From assembly GCA_002786025.1 (NCBI GenBank), contig NHNW01000007.1, positions 868,001 to 932,000 of the forward strand: a stretch of 64,000 bases of DNA. The letters are read 5' to 3'. The position numbers and the translations under genes are program-made. The DNA comes from Zasmidium citrigriseum. Its lineage: Eukaryota > Ascomycota > Dothideomycetes > Mycosphaerellales > Mycosphaerellaceae. Positions 1 through 10,727 of this stretch are shown here, piece by piece. The notes below the pieces were generated by a model. It had not been told where the DNA came from and searched no databases. It was given only the letters and a program-made list of their open reading frames with translations. How positions within the stretch are numbered: position 1 is the first letter of the stretch; every line of letters starts with the position of its first letter.

Positions 1-1459
1 GTCTTCAACTTTGAGTACTTCACGCTCATTGGGAAGGACTGCCAACCACAGCCATGGCAACTGGCCGATCGCGATGACACCGACTCGTACCAGATCAAGA
101 TCACCAGATGCAGTTCCGTGATCGCTCTATCCTTGGGAGGAGACCCGATCAGGAAAGTTCCGAATCATTCCAGGCGAGCCAAGAACAAGTATGGCTATGT
201 CTACGATCCATTCGGTCCATGGCAGGTGCTAAACGTTCAATGCTACCCTGACTGGAGGAGCAACACCCACGTTCATGACAGCACGAAGCACTATGTAAAC
301 GGCGTTGAGGCCTTCTTGATCACACTGCTCAGCGAGTTCCGAGACGCTCAGGCTCGATTCGATGCAATCTATCACGAGATCACGAAGCTTATTACACCTC
401 CAGCAGATTTCATGTTCGATCTCAGTATCCGAGATGCGCTTCAATTTGAGGATGCAAAGTTTACGTACACGCGACGCTATGTGAGTAGACACAACAGAGC
501 AGAAGGAAAAGATTGTTGACGGTCGATCTAGTTCTGGGCATACCAAACCCTGGGCATCATGAACGAATCAATCAAAGCCATGATCGATGCTTACGAGGAT
601 ACGTTCACCGACGACGTCTGGGAAGGCAAGCACCATACCATCTGGCCGCTTAAGGAAGAAGAATCTCAAAGAAGCCAGTACTACAAGAAGAAGCTTGGCA
701 ATCTCCGAAGAAAGTTCGACATCGAGATGGAAAGGCTTCGAGCTGTGATTCGAGAGAATTCAGAGCGGCGTGAAGAGATCCGGGGACTGCGTGAGGAGTT
801 GTTCAGCGGGACATCCATTCAAGAATCTCGAAAGTCAGTTGAGAATACTGAAATTACCATTCAACGTGAGAGCCATCACAGCTTTGATTGATTGTGCAAT
901 GCTGACGATGATCATAGAGGGCCACAACATCAAACTCCTAACCCTGGTCTCGATATTCTTCCTCCCACTCACCTTCGTCACGTCGGTCTTCGGCATGACC
1001 AACATGCCCACGGAGCCGCACTACTGGATGTTCGGAATTGTCACAGCAACAGTCTGCGTCCCCTTCTTCGTCCTGATCGGATCTCTGAACACAACCCGAG
1101 GAATGCACTTCTGGCGAAGCAGAACAGCAGGCACTTTTACCGCCATCTGCGCTTTCTTCAAATGGCTCGCAAGTTGTGGCGGAAGACTCAAGCGGCCAGC
1201 AAAAGAAGAAGACGAAGCTGAGGTTGGGCCGAAGATGGAGCGGGCTTCGACGACTGTCTATGATGGGACTTCACTAAGGCTGAGACGGTGGTCGTCTACG
1301 CAGAAGGCGGAGCCTGTGTTGAAGGAGGAAGAAGAGAGACCCAGACGGGGTAGTCCGGAACCTGTGTCGCCTGCGATTGATAAGTCTGCGGCTTCCATGA
1401 TTGCCAGGATGTGGAATGAGGAGAGATCGCGGAAGATTGCGAGTACTCTGGAAGTATAG
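1..1459 (+). CDS. CorA-like Mg2+ transporter family protein, 5' end missing
   Basis: The gene enters the window in frame at base 1. Exons are <1-480, 532-865 and 918-1459; the introns are 51 and 52 bp with GT-AG ends, and the visible part is 451 residues. The middle exon is charged and helical (ESQRSQYYKKKLGNLRRK...), like the cytoplasmic stalk of CorA proteins. It is followed by a conserved NTEITIQQGHNIKLLT segment and two hydrophobic spans (LLTLVSIFFLPLTFVTSVFG and a second near FGIVTATVCVPFFVLIGSL). CorA proteins are pentameric Mg2+ channels with a GMN signature after the first span; here the spot reads GMTN. A basic, Ser-rich tail follows the second span. The N-terminus lies outside the window, so substrate and membrane cannot be fixed. 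The family call is fairly secure from the C-terminal layout. Confidence 0.8.
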
Positions 1460-1530
1460 ACGAACCATGTCTATGATTTGATGACTTGACGAACCCCCTA
1501 TTTTCGACGAGTGCCTGGAACGACAAGCTT

Positions 1531-2764
1531 CTACTGCCCAGAAGGCTTGATCGGCTTCGGTGCCTCGACCCAATCGAAGTCACCCAGCGGCTTGAGCAGG
1601 AAGACATCTCCCGGCGCCTGCGCAGGTTTCGGTGTCGCCTCATCATCAAACAACGTCCCGCTCAAAAACGTATGCGGAAACCCATGATCAAACGGCGCCG
1701 CATCCTCGATCTCCCCAACCTCCGCATCCGTCAGAGCGATCGACAACGCCTCCACACTGCCCTTAATATGCTCCAACTTCCGCCCTCCGACAATCGGGAA
1801 GACATACGGCGTCTTCTGCATCACATACGCCAGGGCGATGTCCGTAACACTCTTAGCACCTTTCGCCTTCATAAGCTTTTCGAGCGCTTTGGAGACGTCG
1901 CGGTACGTGCGGACTTTGGCAAAGAACTTCCTCCCCTCATTGTTCTTCTCTCGCTCCGCGAAGCCCGCTTCGGTTTGGAATTGGCCTTGTCCGAGAACGC
2001 CGTAAGGGGCGAGACCCATACCTTCGTCTCGACACATGGGGATTATATCTCGCTCGAAGTCCCGCATCGCGGCGTTCCACATGCCTTGGTAGACGACGAA
2101 TTGTCGGAGGCCGTGGTCCCGGGCGTATTGATTTGCTTTGGAGACGACCCAGGCGGGTGTGTCGGAGACGCCGAGGTAGAGGACTTGGCCGGAGACGACG
2201 AGGTCGTTGAGGGAGTGCATTAGTTCGGGGATTGTGGTCTTGAAACAGGTCAGTATGTCTGAGAATGTTGTGGTGAGAAAAGAGAAGACTTACGGTGTAG
2301 TCCCACCAGTGGACATAGAGAACATCAATATAATCCGTCTGCAACTTCCTCAAACTCTCCCTCACAGAAACCTTCATACTCTTACTCGAATTCCCCCCAA
2401 AATTCGCCTGAATCCTCCCCTTCTCATGATTCATATACCCCGTCGTATACTTCGTCGCCAGCACAATCTCATCCCTCACGCCCCTCTCTTTCATCCACTC
2501 GCCGACCCACATTTCACTTTCACCCGCCTGGTAGCCGTTCGCCGTGTCGATGAAATTGCCGCCTTGCGAGTAGAAGTAGTCCATGATGGCGAAGGCGGTT
2601 TCTTTGCTGCATTCGCCGTAGCGCGCTGCATGGGAGACTCCGAAGGTCATGCTTCCAAGGCATAGGGGCGAGACGCGCACGGAGGCGCTTGGGGCGAGTT
2701 GGCGGTGGTGCATTGTGCGGGAGTGGGTCATTAGGTTGGCGAAGTATTTTGTTGAGGTGGACAT
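1531..2764 (-). CDS. Aldo/keto reductase (AKR, fungal norsolorinic-acid-reductase-like group)
   Basis: Two exons, 2294-2764 and 1531-2238, joined across a 55-bp intron with a GTAAGT donor, give 392 residues. The start LAPSASVRVSPLCLGSMTFG is typical of NADPH-dependent AKRs. The catalytic tetrad is visible: Asp73 and Tyr78 (FIDTANGY), Lys105 (ATKYT) and His152 (YVHWWDY). The C-terminal half has the usual barrel end and cofactor-binding stretch (FPIVGGRKLEHIKGS). Family members reduce aldehydes or ketones; the closest fungal relatives include aryl-alcohol dehydrogenases and NorB-like enzymes of secondary metabolism. No polyketide or other pathway core gene lies nearby, so a general detoxification or aryl-aldehyde role is as likely. 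The protein should be cytosolic, as no signal peptide is present. The start codon is a true ATG at 2764. Confidence 0.9.
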
Positions 2765-3494
2765 TTTTGCGCTTGGGTAGGGAAGTCTTTGGAGGGAAGA
2801 GACAGAGTTAACGAGTCACTTGAGAGAGGGAAGTTGCGTTCAAAGGATGAAGGAAAGAGACATTGGATCTCTTTTCAAGAGCTGAGGTCGAAAGGTAGAT
2901 CTTGGAGTACCCATCGCTAAACTCCATCTATCCCCGAAACGGAGTTTACTTTTACCTCTTGGTTGTACAATGACTTGTGGATCTTTTTCGTTAGTACATC
3001 GGCAATTCAACTCGATACGGGGTGAAGGGGTATCTACGTCCGGGTTAGTAAAAGGTAGTCTGTCTTGGTGATGAACGCTACAATATAGCCTCTTGGAGAA
3101 CAGTCAAAGGCTTAACGGACGAGGAAGGCTACAGACCAAACGAAACCTCTTCTCTCTGTGTGTAGGAGTTGGTTCAACAACGTGGTGAAGGAATCGAAGG
3201 AAGAGAAAGTCAGCCCCCGCATGCCATTGAACCTGCGTCACAAGCGCAACAGACTCCCCAACAAGAACCTCAGATCTCAATGTCACACGGACTTAAAGCA
3301 TGACGTCCAGTCCACACGTCGATCCGCGGACACAACGCGGCCGCGCGCGGACTCACAGCCTTGGGCTCGCATTGCCTCGCATTCTCAAGCCATCTGCCCG
3401 CCAAGGCATATTCTGGAACGAAAGCTCCCCTTTGTGGAGCAGCTCAAACACCAAAAGCTAATAATCTCCAGCGAACAGACAGGAGCCTACCTCA
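2765..3494. other. Intergenic, 730 bp, no gene seen
   Basis: This stretch holds the promoter of the minus-strand reductase and the 3' side of the F-box-like gene. The open frames here are short and start without a useful ATG. I see no repeat or RNA gene. Confidence 0.5.
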
Positions 3495-4931
3495 TCACTC
3501 CCTCCAGCTCTCGCCGTCGACAACCATTGCCGGCTTCTGCGCAAGCTCCTCCCAACGTTGCATTATGCTGTCCAAGAAATCTTCATCTCCTTCAACAACT
3601 TCTTGCTCTTGCAGTGTTACACCAAACTCCTCCAGTTCTGGTGCATGAAAATGGATCATATCTGCAATCTTGCACGCCACGTCTTCTGTCCGCTGATTTG
3701 ACCTAGGAGGATGAATTTCGGCCGGGTCCAATGCCAACGTTTCAAGACATGGGAACAGTGGCGGTGATCCTACGAGTTGTTCTAAGGCGAATATCCCGCT
3801 CCCGCCCACATTGCATCTCGTCAGATAGCGGCAATTTTGCCCGATTGCCTTTAGCAGATCAACACTGTTCTCCATGTCGGCGAACAATTCGACGTCGAGC
3901 AGCTCAGGCAAACATCTAAAGATGCCACATAGAGTCCTGCAGTCTAGATTATGAAATCTAGCATTCCACGGCAGCGTCAAATAGCGTAGTTTGGTGAATT
4001 TTTTCAAGGACTTGAAGTCTTCGGCAATGTCTGTTCTGGGATCCGGATCGTCCACCTTCAAGCTTTCGAGGTCCTGCAAAGTCGAGAGACGGGGTAGGAT
4101 TTGTTGTAGCGGTCGAAGCTCAAGGCTTATGGAGAGTGTTCTCACGTGCTTAATCATGGGCACGAGAGCCTTTAAACCCTCATATTCCATGCTGATTATC
4201 AGTGTCGTGAGAGCTTGAAAAGGCCTTCTCGTAATCTGTGCTGTGTGATGTATTGCACGAGTATGGACCTTGTGCTCCAAAGCCAAACCCCAGAGCGTTT
4301 CCCGTCCAGCCAGGTGATAGAACAACTCGTCAGGAGCCGGACCACCTTCTCTGGCAGTAGAGCGCAGAGCTATGCCATCGAGCCTACGAAAGTGGGCCAG
4401 AAATCCAATAAAATCTTTTGCGGAGACATCGGCGACGAGGCCATCAATGTTCACTTTCCTTAGGTTGGGACAGTAAGCGACAAGAAGCCTTAGAAGAACG
4501 CTGGGGACTAGCCTGCCAAAGAAGTGAAATTCTTCAAGCCTCGGTTGGAAAAACTGCCGGAGGACCCAAGTTCCATTATTAAGAGCCTCAAGGGGCATTT
4601 GGTCATCCATGCTGACACATCGCAATCGCGGAAAAGTCATCTCGCAGTATGCATGATGGGTACCACGGTCGTTATTGGTTTGAGTTGTGTCGGCATACAT
4701 CAACTTGAGGTGCTGAACGTGATCAGCGTATATTTGTCGCCGCTCCCTGGGAATGGCGAGTAGTGCACGAAGCGGTGGGGTTCTCCAGATTGCTGGTAGT
4801 CCGCGCTCGTGCCAGGTAGAATTGACGCGAATGGCCGACAATAGGGTTGTTTCGTCGTCTTCAAGATGTTCCAGGATGAGGGCCACCAGCTCTGGAAGTG
4901 CGAACACACGCTCCATGGCTTTGCTATCCAT
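3495..4931 (-). CDS. F-box-like / leucine-rich-repeat-like protein
   Basis: One uninterrupted exon of 478 residues. I chose the ATG at 4931; the longer open frame begins with TTG at 4952. Near the N-terminus, FALPELVALILEHLEDDETTLLSAIRVNSTW has the Leu/Pro pattern of fungal F-box domains, which bind Skp1 in SCF ubiquitin ligases. The remainder (residues 80-450) is a series of loosely repeated Leu-rich strands and helices (LRKVNIDGL, LRYLTLPWN, LLDVELFAD, YLTRCNVGG), as in the LRR-type substrate arms of such proteins. Ascomycetes encode many members, mostly uncharacterised, and no substrate can be inferred. An acidic C-terminus (EQEVVEGDEDFLDS) precedes the stop. Confidence 0.75.
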   Translation of the reverse strand: MDSKAMERVFALPELVALILEHLEDDETTLLSAIRVNSTWHERGLPAIWRTPPLRALLAIPRERRQIYADHVQHLKLMYADTTQTNNDRGTHHAYCEMTFPRLRCVSMDDQMPLEALNNGTWVLRQFFQPRLEEFHFFGRLVPSVLLRLLVAYCPNLRKVNIDGLVADVSAKDFIGFLAHFRRLDGIALRSTAREGGPAPDELFYHLAGRETLWGLALEHKVHTRAIHHTAQITRRPFQALTTLIISMEYEGLKALVPMIKHVRTLSISLELRPLQQILPRLSTLQDLESLKVDDPDPRTDIAEDFKSLKKFTKLRYLTLPWNARFHNLDCRTLCGIFRCLPELLDVELFADMENSVDLLKAIGQNCRYLTRCNVGGSGIFALEQLVGSPPLFPCLETLALDPAEIHPPRSNQRTEDVACKIADMIHFHAPELEEFGVTLQEQEVVEGDEDFLDSIMQRWEELAQKPAMVVDGESWRE

Positions 4932-5243
4932 CGTCTGCTCAGATCGTTGCAAGAGTCACGAGCAGGCAAGGCTGAAAACGGGTGGGGCACTCGAAGCCTT
5001 TGATTTCGGGATGCTGCTGTTCGAGATGGTTCTCCGATTTAGTCGCCAACAGAGCGAGGTTCGTTGCCGTAGCGTGGCGGTGAGGAAGGTTTCGGTTAAC
5101 CGATTTGAGACCATTTCGTGTCGATCGCAATCAGAATACTACTAGGCCGAAGTCAGACATAAGAATGCATTACCTGGAAGAATCAGTGTGAGAGGCTTAG
5201 TTATCATCGAGTTGAATTTAATCGATTCAAAATTGCCAGCCGA

Positions 5244-8200
5244 CTATGCATACTGCAGCCTTTCTTCCGTCCACCCAGGCTGCAAATCAGACCAATCTTG
5301 ACTGAATTGGAAACCAGTCTGATATTTACCATATGAGAACAGTGTCGCGTTTGTGAGTTTGGCCCCATCATCAGTCATCGCCCACAAGGCTAGAGCCAAG
5401 GTGTTGCTTCCACGGTTGTTGACAACTCCTGGCGGGAAGGGAAATCTCGTTTGCGGTCCGATGTGCGGTAAGTACTTTCCGTCTATTCAAAAGTCAGCAG
5501 TGTCTCAACAAGTAGGAGAGTTCTCATCAGACATTGATATCCGTTCAAATAGATCTGAACACTGGCCACTGTCCCTCCAGGGACTCCAAGCTCAATGCCA
5601 AGAGGCACGTCGAGATCATCGTCCAAGTCCAGATCGAAGTTGGAAATGTACCACTTAATACCACTGGAATCGATGCCAACCAGAGGAGAGCTGTCAGACC
5701 AGTCTGAGCCCGAAGTATCGAAGCCCGGAAGATGCCACCCCAGCCTCGTGCCATACAGACCATCTTCATTCATGGGGCCACGGACTGGGTCAATGTTGGA
5801 ATTCCCTCCTGCATTACCCTGGATCTTCCATTGTGTGAAGTTTGTAGTTGCATTGCCATTATACAAGACTGCACCAAGTATCCCGCGAGGATTCTCTACG
5901 CCAGCCGGTCCCGTCGAAGTCTCATCATGGCCAGTGTAATCAGTCACCACAGTAAGTACGTTGCTTGAGTTGTACAGAGTAGCTCTACTGAAGTCAAGGA
6001 GACTGGAGACTCTTGTCGCAGATGCATTTCCTGGGTTGTATCCGACGAACTTGCCGTTCACCCAAGCACTGAAGCCAGCAGCTAGACCACCTTGCATGGT
6101 GATGTTGGCTGCTGTTGCAGTCGTCCCATCGAAGTAGCCACGATAGATTTTGATGCCGGCGTAATAGCCGTAGTCGGAGCTGTAAAGTACCGGAAGCGTC
6201 AATGGCTTGACAGGATTGAGAGTAGTCGTCTTGTTGCAGACGATCCATTTTGAATCATCGTAATCGCGACGTGCTTCCGGTAATGAATCGGCAACCTTCC
6301 AATTGAGCTCCGGCAAGATGATGTTTCTGGTTTCCGTGCCTGACATCGTTGTCTTCAAAGATCCGTATGGCGTTCGTTGAGTCCTCAGCCTCTTTCCATT
6401 CCAGAGGATACTGGACACTCGGCGACCAGCGTACACCTCCAGGTTTGTCGAATTTGTGTTGTCTCCAACTGCACGGACGGCGCTACCTTCGATCTGAGCA
6501 CTTCTCACGTTGTATGGCCCCAAGACGAAGACTTGCTGGTCTGGAGATACATTCGGATTCGCAGTGTCGGCAGGAGCGAAGAAATTCCATGCAGTTTCTG
6601 TGTCGAGCAGGTAGATGATCAAACCATTTGAGAACTGCAGGACCGTGGAGCCAGTAGTCTGCGTATAGCGGTATGTCGTGTGAGACGAATGGCTGTGGTT
6701 CGACGAAGCTACGGATGAGACTTTCGCAGTACCGTGTGCGGTATATCTCAGGCGTCTATCTGCGTCCTTCAATGCGAATTCACTGGTTTGGCCAGCTTCT
6801 GCGTACAGCACAAGTACGGTTTCTCCACCGAACGTACCCCAAGTGAGGATATCTGCCGTGCAATACAAGAGCGTTTGACGTGGCAAGTGGTAGTCAGTGG
6901 TGACAATCTTGCTTTGCCTTCCATTGAGCTGCAAATTCGATACAGTCACCGGGCCGGCGGAAGTATTGAGATGGACATCGAATGTTGTGACTGCTCTCGA
7001 AGAGGAGGTAGAGTGCTGCAAAGTGTAGAAGCGCGCCCCGTTGTCCGGATTTCGAAGCACCCAGGAATAGACGTCCGGAGAAGATACTGCGTTGCCCGTG
7101 CCTTTGCTCTCCATGTATGTCTTCAGAAGATCCTGGGAAACGCGAGTAAAGAGTCCCAGGAGTTTCGTCTGCTTGAACTTGAGCTGAACTTCTCTCGTCT
7201 CCCGCAACGGAGCTGAGTAGTCGTAGCTTGTGTAGACAACAGGAGCGGCCAAGTTCCCCCAATTCGTGCCGCCAAATGCCATATAGAGACTCTGGAGGGT
7301 CACACGCTGGGCAATGTTGTTCTTGTAATAGACATCGGCGAATGCTGGGTCGTGCTCCGCGAGACATTGATCGTAGAAGTAGCCTAGAAGTACTCGTCAA
7401 CACAAGTAGTCCAGAACAAGTGCATCTCTTACCTCCCCAAGGCTGAAAGTAGCCCGACTCAAATTCTGGCAGATACGACGGCTGAGTGTACGAGTAGTTC
7501 TGGAACCACTGATAGTATGTCCGAACGAGATTGAAGCCGCTGTCAGGATTCGTACAGCTCAGGCCGCCGGGATAAGAGTCCAGACCATAGACATCGACAG
7601 CTCCGCCGACGTCTTGGTAATCAGTGCTCCAGCTGATCGAACGCATGCCTTTCTCGTTCGATGTGAAAGGTACAATGATTCCAGTATCTCTGGCAGCCCT
7701 CTCAATCTGTTCCATATAGAGGACCAAAGGATTGTCTGCCTCATGTCTCGTCTCCTGGAGCTCATTCTCGATCTGGTACAGAATGATGGGGCCACCGTTG
7801 TCGATCTGATTCTTAGCCAGGATCTGGTTGACTGCGGTGATCCAGGGTAGCCATGCCTGATGATAAATCTCGTCGTTCGTCCTCAGAGATCCAAGACTAC
7901 CATCCGATCCCCAGAGTGCAAAGCCTCCTCCATTGGTCTCAGCGTTGCAATATGGGCCTGGACGAGCAATCACATATAGGCCAACCTCCTTCGCAATGTC
8001 CAGCAGGTTCTGAATGTCCTTGCCGGGACTGGTGAAGTCGAATTCGCCGGGGCCTGACAGGAGTCAGTAGCTAGTCTATGCTTTGACGTTGCTCCGGACC
8101 TACGTGCGCTATGATAACTCCAGAAGAAATAGATCTTCCTTCGTCAGTAACAGTATGAATGAACGTTGATCGTGAGACTCACCGACACAGCATTCAGTCC

Positions 8201-8401
8201 ATTCGCCTTATACTTCTCCAAAACATCTCGCCACATCTCAGGCACAGGAAGCCTCGCATAGTGAAATTCACCGCTATAGATCAGTACCCTCTCGCCCTTG
8301 ATCTTCAGACTGTACTCATCCCAGGTCACGACACTGTTCTGACATGTAGCCAAGATGCCGAAGCATGCGAGAAGCGAATACAAGAATCGCAAGACTTCCA
8401 T
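5244..8401 (-). CDS. lacA-like: Secreted beta-galactosidase, glycoside hydrolase family 35
   Basis: Five exons (8183-8401, 8104-8134, 7433-8053, 5533-7383, 5244-5482) give 986 residues, normal for fungal GH35 enzymes of about 1,000. Residues 1-20 form a signal peptide (MEVLRFLYSLLACFGILATC). The barrel domain has the family signatures RPGPYCNAET, the acid/base Glu181 in QIENELQ and the probable nucleophile Glu280 in YLPEFESG. The central and C-terminal parts carry the beta-sandwich domains of family 35, including FGGTNWGNLAAPVVYTSYDY and a final LNGY..GKYLPHIGPQ. These enzymes release terminal beta-1,4-galactose from pectic galactan, xyloglucan or arabinogalactan outside the cell. Exon 2 has only 31 bases but is needed to restore FFWSYHSA. 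The last intron uses a weak GTCTGA donor. A pectate lyase lies next door on the same strand. Confidence 0.93.
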
Positions 8402-8871
8402 AGTGGCAGGTGGAGTGCTTGGCCTTTGGGAATGGCTTGGAGACCTACCTTTGTAGTCAATTTATCTTGTGGCATGGCTGGAGGTGGGAGCAGTTCGCGA
8501 AGGGCTCGCGGATTATCCGCCAATGGACGTCATGGTCTCAGAGGCAATAGATGGCGATCTCGCTGGTTTTGGACGTTCGACATTGCTTTGGTGATGGACA
8601 TGATGCGGAGTTGATGGAAAGGTGGAGATGAAGAGGAAGGGATGTGGAGGGGGAAGTTGAAGTTTCGGCGTTCGGGAAAGCGGGACCCGAGTGTTTGATG
8701 CTTGCATATGTGTCTGGGATAAGAAGTCTCACACACAGCCTCGTGCTCAGCGAACCATTGATTTGATTTGTAGGCGAGAATTGTAAGGACTAGCTAGGCA
8801 TTAGGCATACAAGCTCTCCCTCTGGTAATGTTCGCCGAGCCAGTGACTAGTAGGTCAATAACGCTCTCCAT
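8402..8871. other. Intergenic, 470 bp: GH35 promoter and pectate lyase 3' flank
   Basis: No gene is seen. The segment next to the GH35 start carries a cluster of CreA-type hexamers, annotated separately. Confidence 0.5.
8410..8649. promoter_or_regulatory. Cluster of CreA/Mig1-type SYGGRG sites upstream of GH35
   Basis: On the plus strand, the hexamers GTGGAG (8410), CTGGAG (8478), GCGGAG (8605), GTGGAG (8622) and GTGGAG (8644) all fit SYGGRG, the binding consensus of the carbon-catabolite repressor CreA/Mig1. Five in 240 bp on one strand compares with about 0.5 expected by chance. Glucose repression of the GH35 gene is an inference. Confidence 0.45.
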
Positions 8872-10046
8872 TTAACCGAGGGTAAGGGTGTTGCCAGCGG
8901 TGCCGACAACCGCAGCCTTCACCGCGTCGCTGCCGAGGAGGGTGTACTCGTACGGCATGCTGCTGAGGGATCCCTCTGGAGCAGTGAGCTCGCCATCACC
9001 CCAAACAACATCCTTGGTCGTAGCAGAGCCAGTCTCGTCGCTGTCACGACTGCAGACGGGGTACTTCACGCCCTCGAAGACAGTGGACTCAACAAGGACC
9101 TCGGCGCCCATGCGGGTGTTGACACCAGTGTCACCGCCGTCGTAGTAGGAGTTGAAGATGTGAGCGGTGCCAAAGCGGACGGATGGGAGACGGCTGTTGA
9201 CGTTCGACCAGTAGTCTGTATTGTGCGTTAGAACGATATGGATGTGAATGGAGAGGTTAATTCAACGTACTGTTGGCGTAGGTGACGGTCAAGTGGCCCT
9301 TGTCCTCATCACCGTTGCTGTCGCTGTGGCCGACGAGAGAGACCTTGTAGTGGTCGTGGAAGTAGGTGTTAGAGATGGTCACGTAGTCAGAAGCGTGGGT
9401 AACGTCGCAAAGACCATCGTAGTAGCTGAATTGAAATGTTAGTTTCTTTAATGCTCGGCAGTCATGATTTCCAACTCACTCCTTGCCGTGGTCCATGTCA
9501 GAGCTGAGGTCCATGTGGTCAATCCAAACGTTCTTGGCAGCCTGGATGCCGATAGCATCACCAGTCTCGGCGAGAACCTTGCTGATGGCCAGGTTGCGAA
9601 CGATGACGTTCTCGACGTCCTTGATGTAGAGGGAAACACCCTCGAGCTTGGAGCTGGAGTCGATACCGAGGATGGACTTGTCGCTGGCGACACGGGCTTG
9701 GCCATCGCCGCTGATGGTGCCCTTGACGTAGATGACAGCTGGTCCATCAGCCTCGGCGGCCTCGGTGAAGGCAGCGAGGGAGGAGACGGTAGTGGTAGTG
9801 CCGCCAGCGCCACCAGTCGTGCTATCAATGTCAGTATCTGAGCGGCCGTAGAGTTGATCTGACTTACCCTCCATTCATGGAAGCGTAGCCAACTGGACCA
9901 TCAGTAGATGGGACAGTAGAGTTAGCAGCAGCTTTGACAGTAGTGTTGGTAGTCTCTTCGTGATCCTCGCATCTCTTGGTTGCGGTAGGAAGTGCAGTAG
10001 CAAGGGAAGTAAGCGCCGCCAGGGCGATAGTGAAGCTGGACTTCAT
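8872..10046 (-). CDS. Secreted pectate lyase, polysaccharide lyase family 1
   Basis: Four exons (9868-10046, 9480-9821, 9271-9425, 8872-9215) give 339 residues, a usual length for fungal PL1. The ATG at 10046 was chosen because it starts a clear signal peptide (MKSSFTIALAALTSLATALP). The mature part has the parallel beta-helix signatures NVWIDHMDLSSD, NTYFHDHYKVSLVGHSD, ANNYWSNVNSRLPSVRFG and FNSYYDGG; the Arg of the RLPSVRFG block is the family's catalytic base region and the Asp residues bind Ca2+. The enzyme cleaves de-esterified homogalacturonan by beta-elimination in the plant wall. The three introns of 46, 54 and 55 bp all fall where family alignment needs them. The neighbouring beta-galactosidase suggests joint use of pectic side chains and backbone. 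Confidence 0.94.
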
Positions 10047-10727
10047 TTTTTCAAAAGAATGTGTGTTTTGAATGAAAGAGTGACTGGTGCAGAAGAAGAA
10101 AGCTGATGGAATGAATAGCACCTCAATGGAAGGAAAATGGACGCTCTTATACAAGACCTGAATGAGCGTTGGCCCACTGCAGTTCCACAGCGCCTCATCA
10201 CATTCGTTTCCCAAATACCAAGAAAATCCTTTCGAGGACTAATGAGACCCATCTGGAAGCACGCGTGCCGGACGTTTGTTCAGATTGTGCGCCTACCTGG
10301 AACAAGTTATGCGAAAAATCCATCCGCTAAGATTGATCCTGTGCCGCTGGTGAGGTTGCTCGATGTATGGAATAGATGAAAGTGTGGCTTGATGTAGTGG
10401 TTCAGACCTCGGAGAAATAGGCGGTTCAATATAGCTCGCGCATGGCTAGCAGGGGGTCGTTCGTTTCCACGCTCTTGGCAGCGTTTCAGATGCATCGCTT
10501 CGAGACCCACATATATTGCTGCGTATAGTAAGCGATGCTGAACGAAATTTGATTTTGACTTCGAGATCCAGATCTCGGCTGCCATCTCAGCTAACTCTCG
10601 CTCGTACTTTCGCACAGATCTTCCAAGAGTGCCGAACGGCTGTCGAAGCCGTCTCGGCATTCAGGAGATCGTTTCGAGTCTTTCGACGGCCCGGGTCCCG
10701 CCTGGGCCATGGCGAACGATAGGTGGA
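10047..10727. other. Intergenic, 680 bp: pectate lyase promoter, sulfatase 3' flank
   Basis: No supported gene. A minus-strand open frame (10307-10660, ATG start, 117 codons) lies here, but its composition looks random and no domain is visible. Confidence 0.4.

Noticed and set aside
1486..2223. 245-codon plus-strand frame over the aldo/keto reductase
   Set aside because: The minus-strand reductase is supported by a full catalytic tetrad; the antisense frame has no motif and an Arg-rich composition.
10307..10660. 117-codon minus-strand frame with an ATG between pectate lyase and sulfatase
   Set aside because: No domain, random-looking composition and it lies in the promoter of the pectate lyase.
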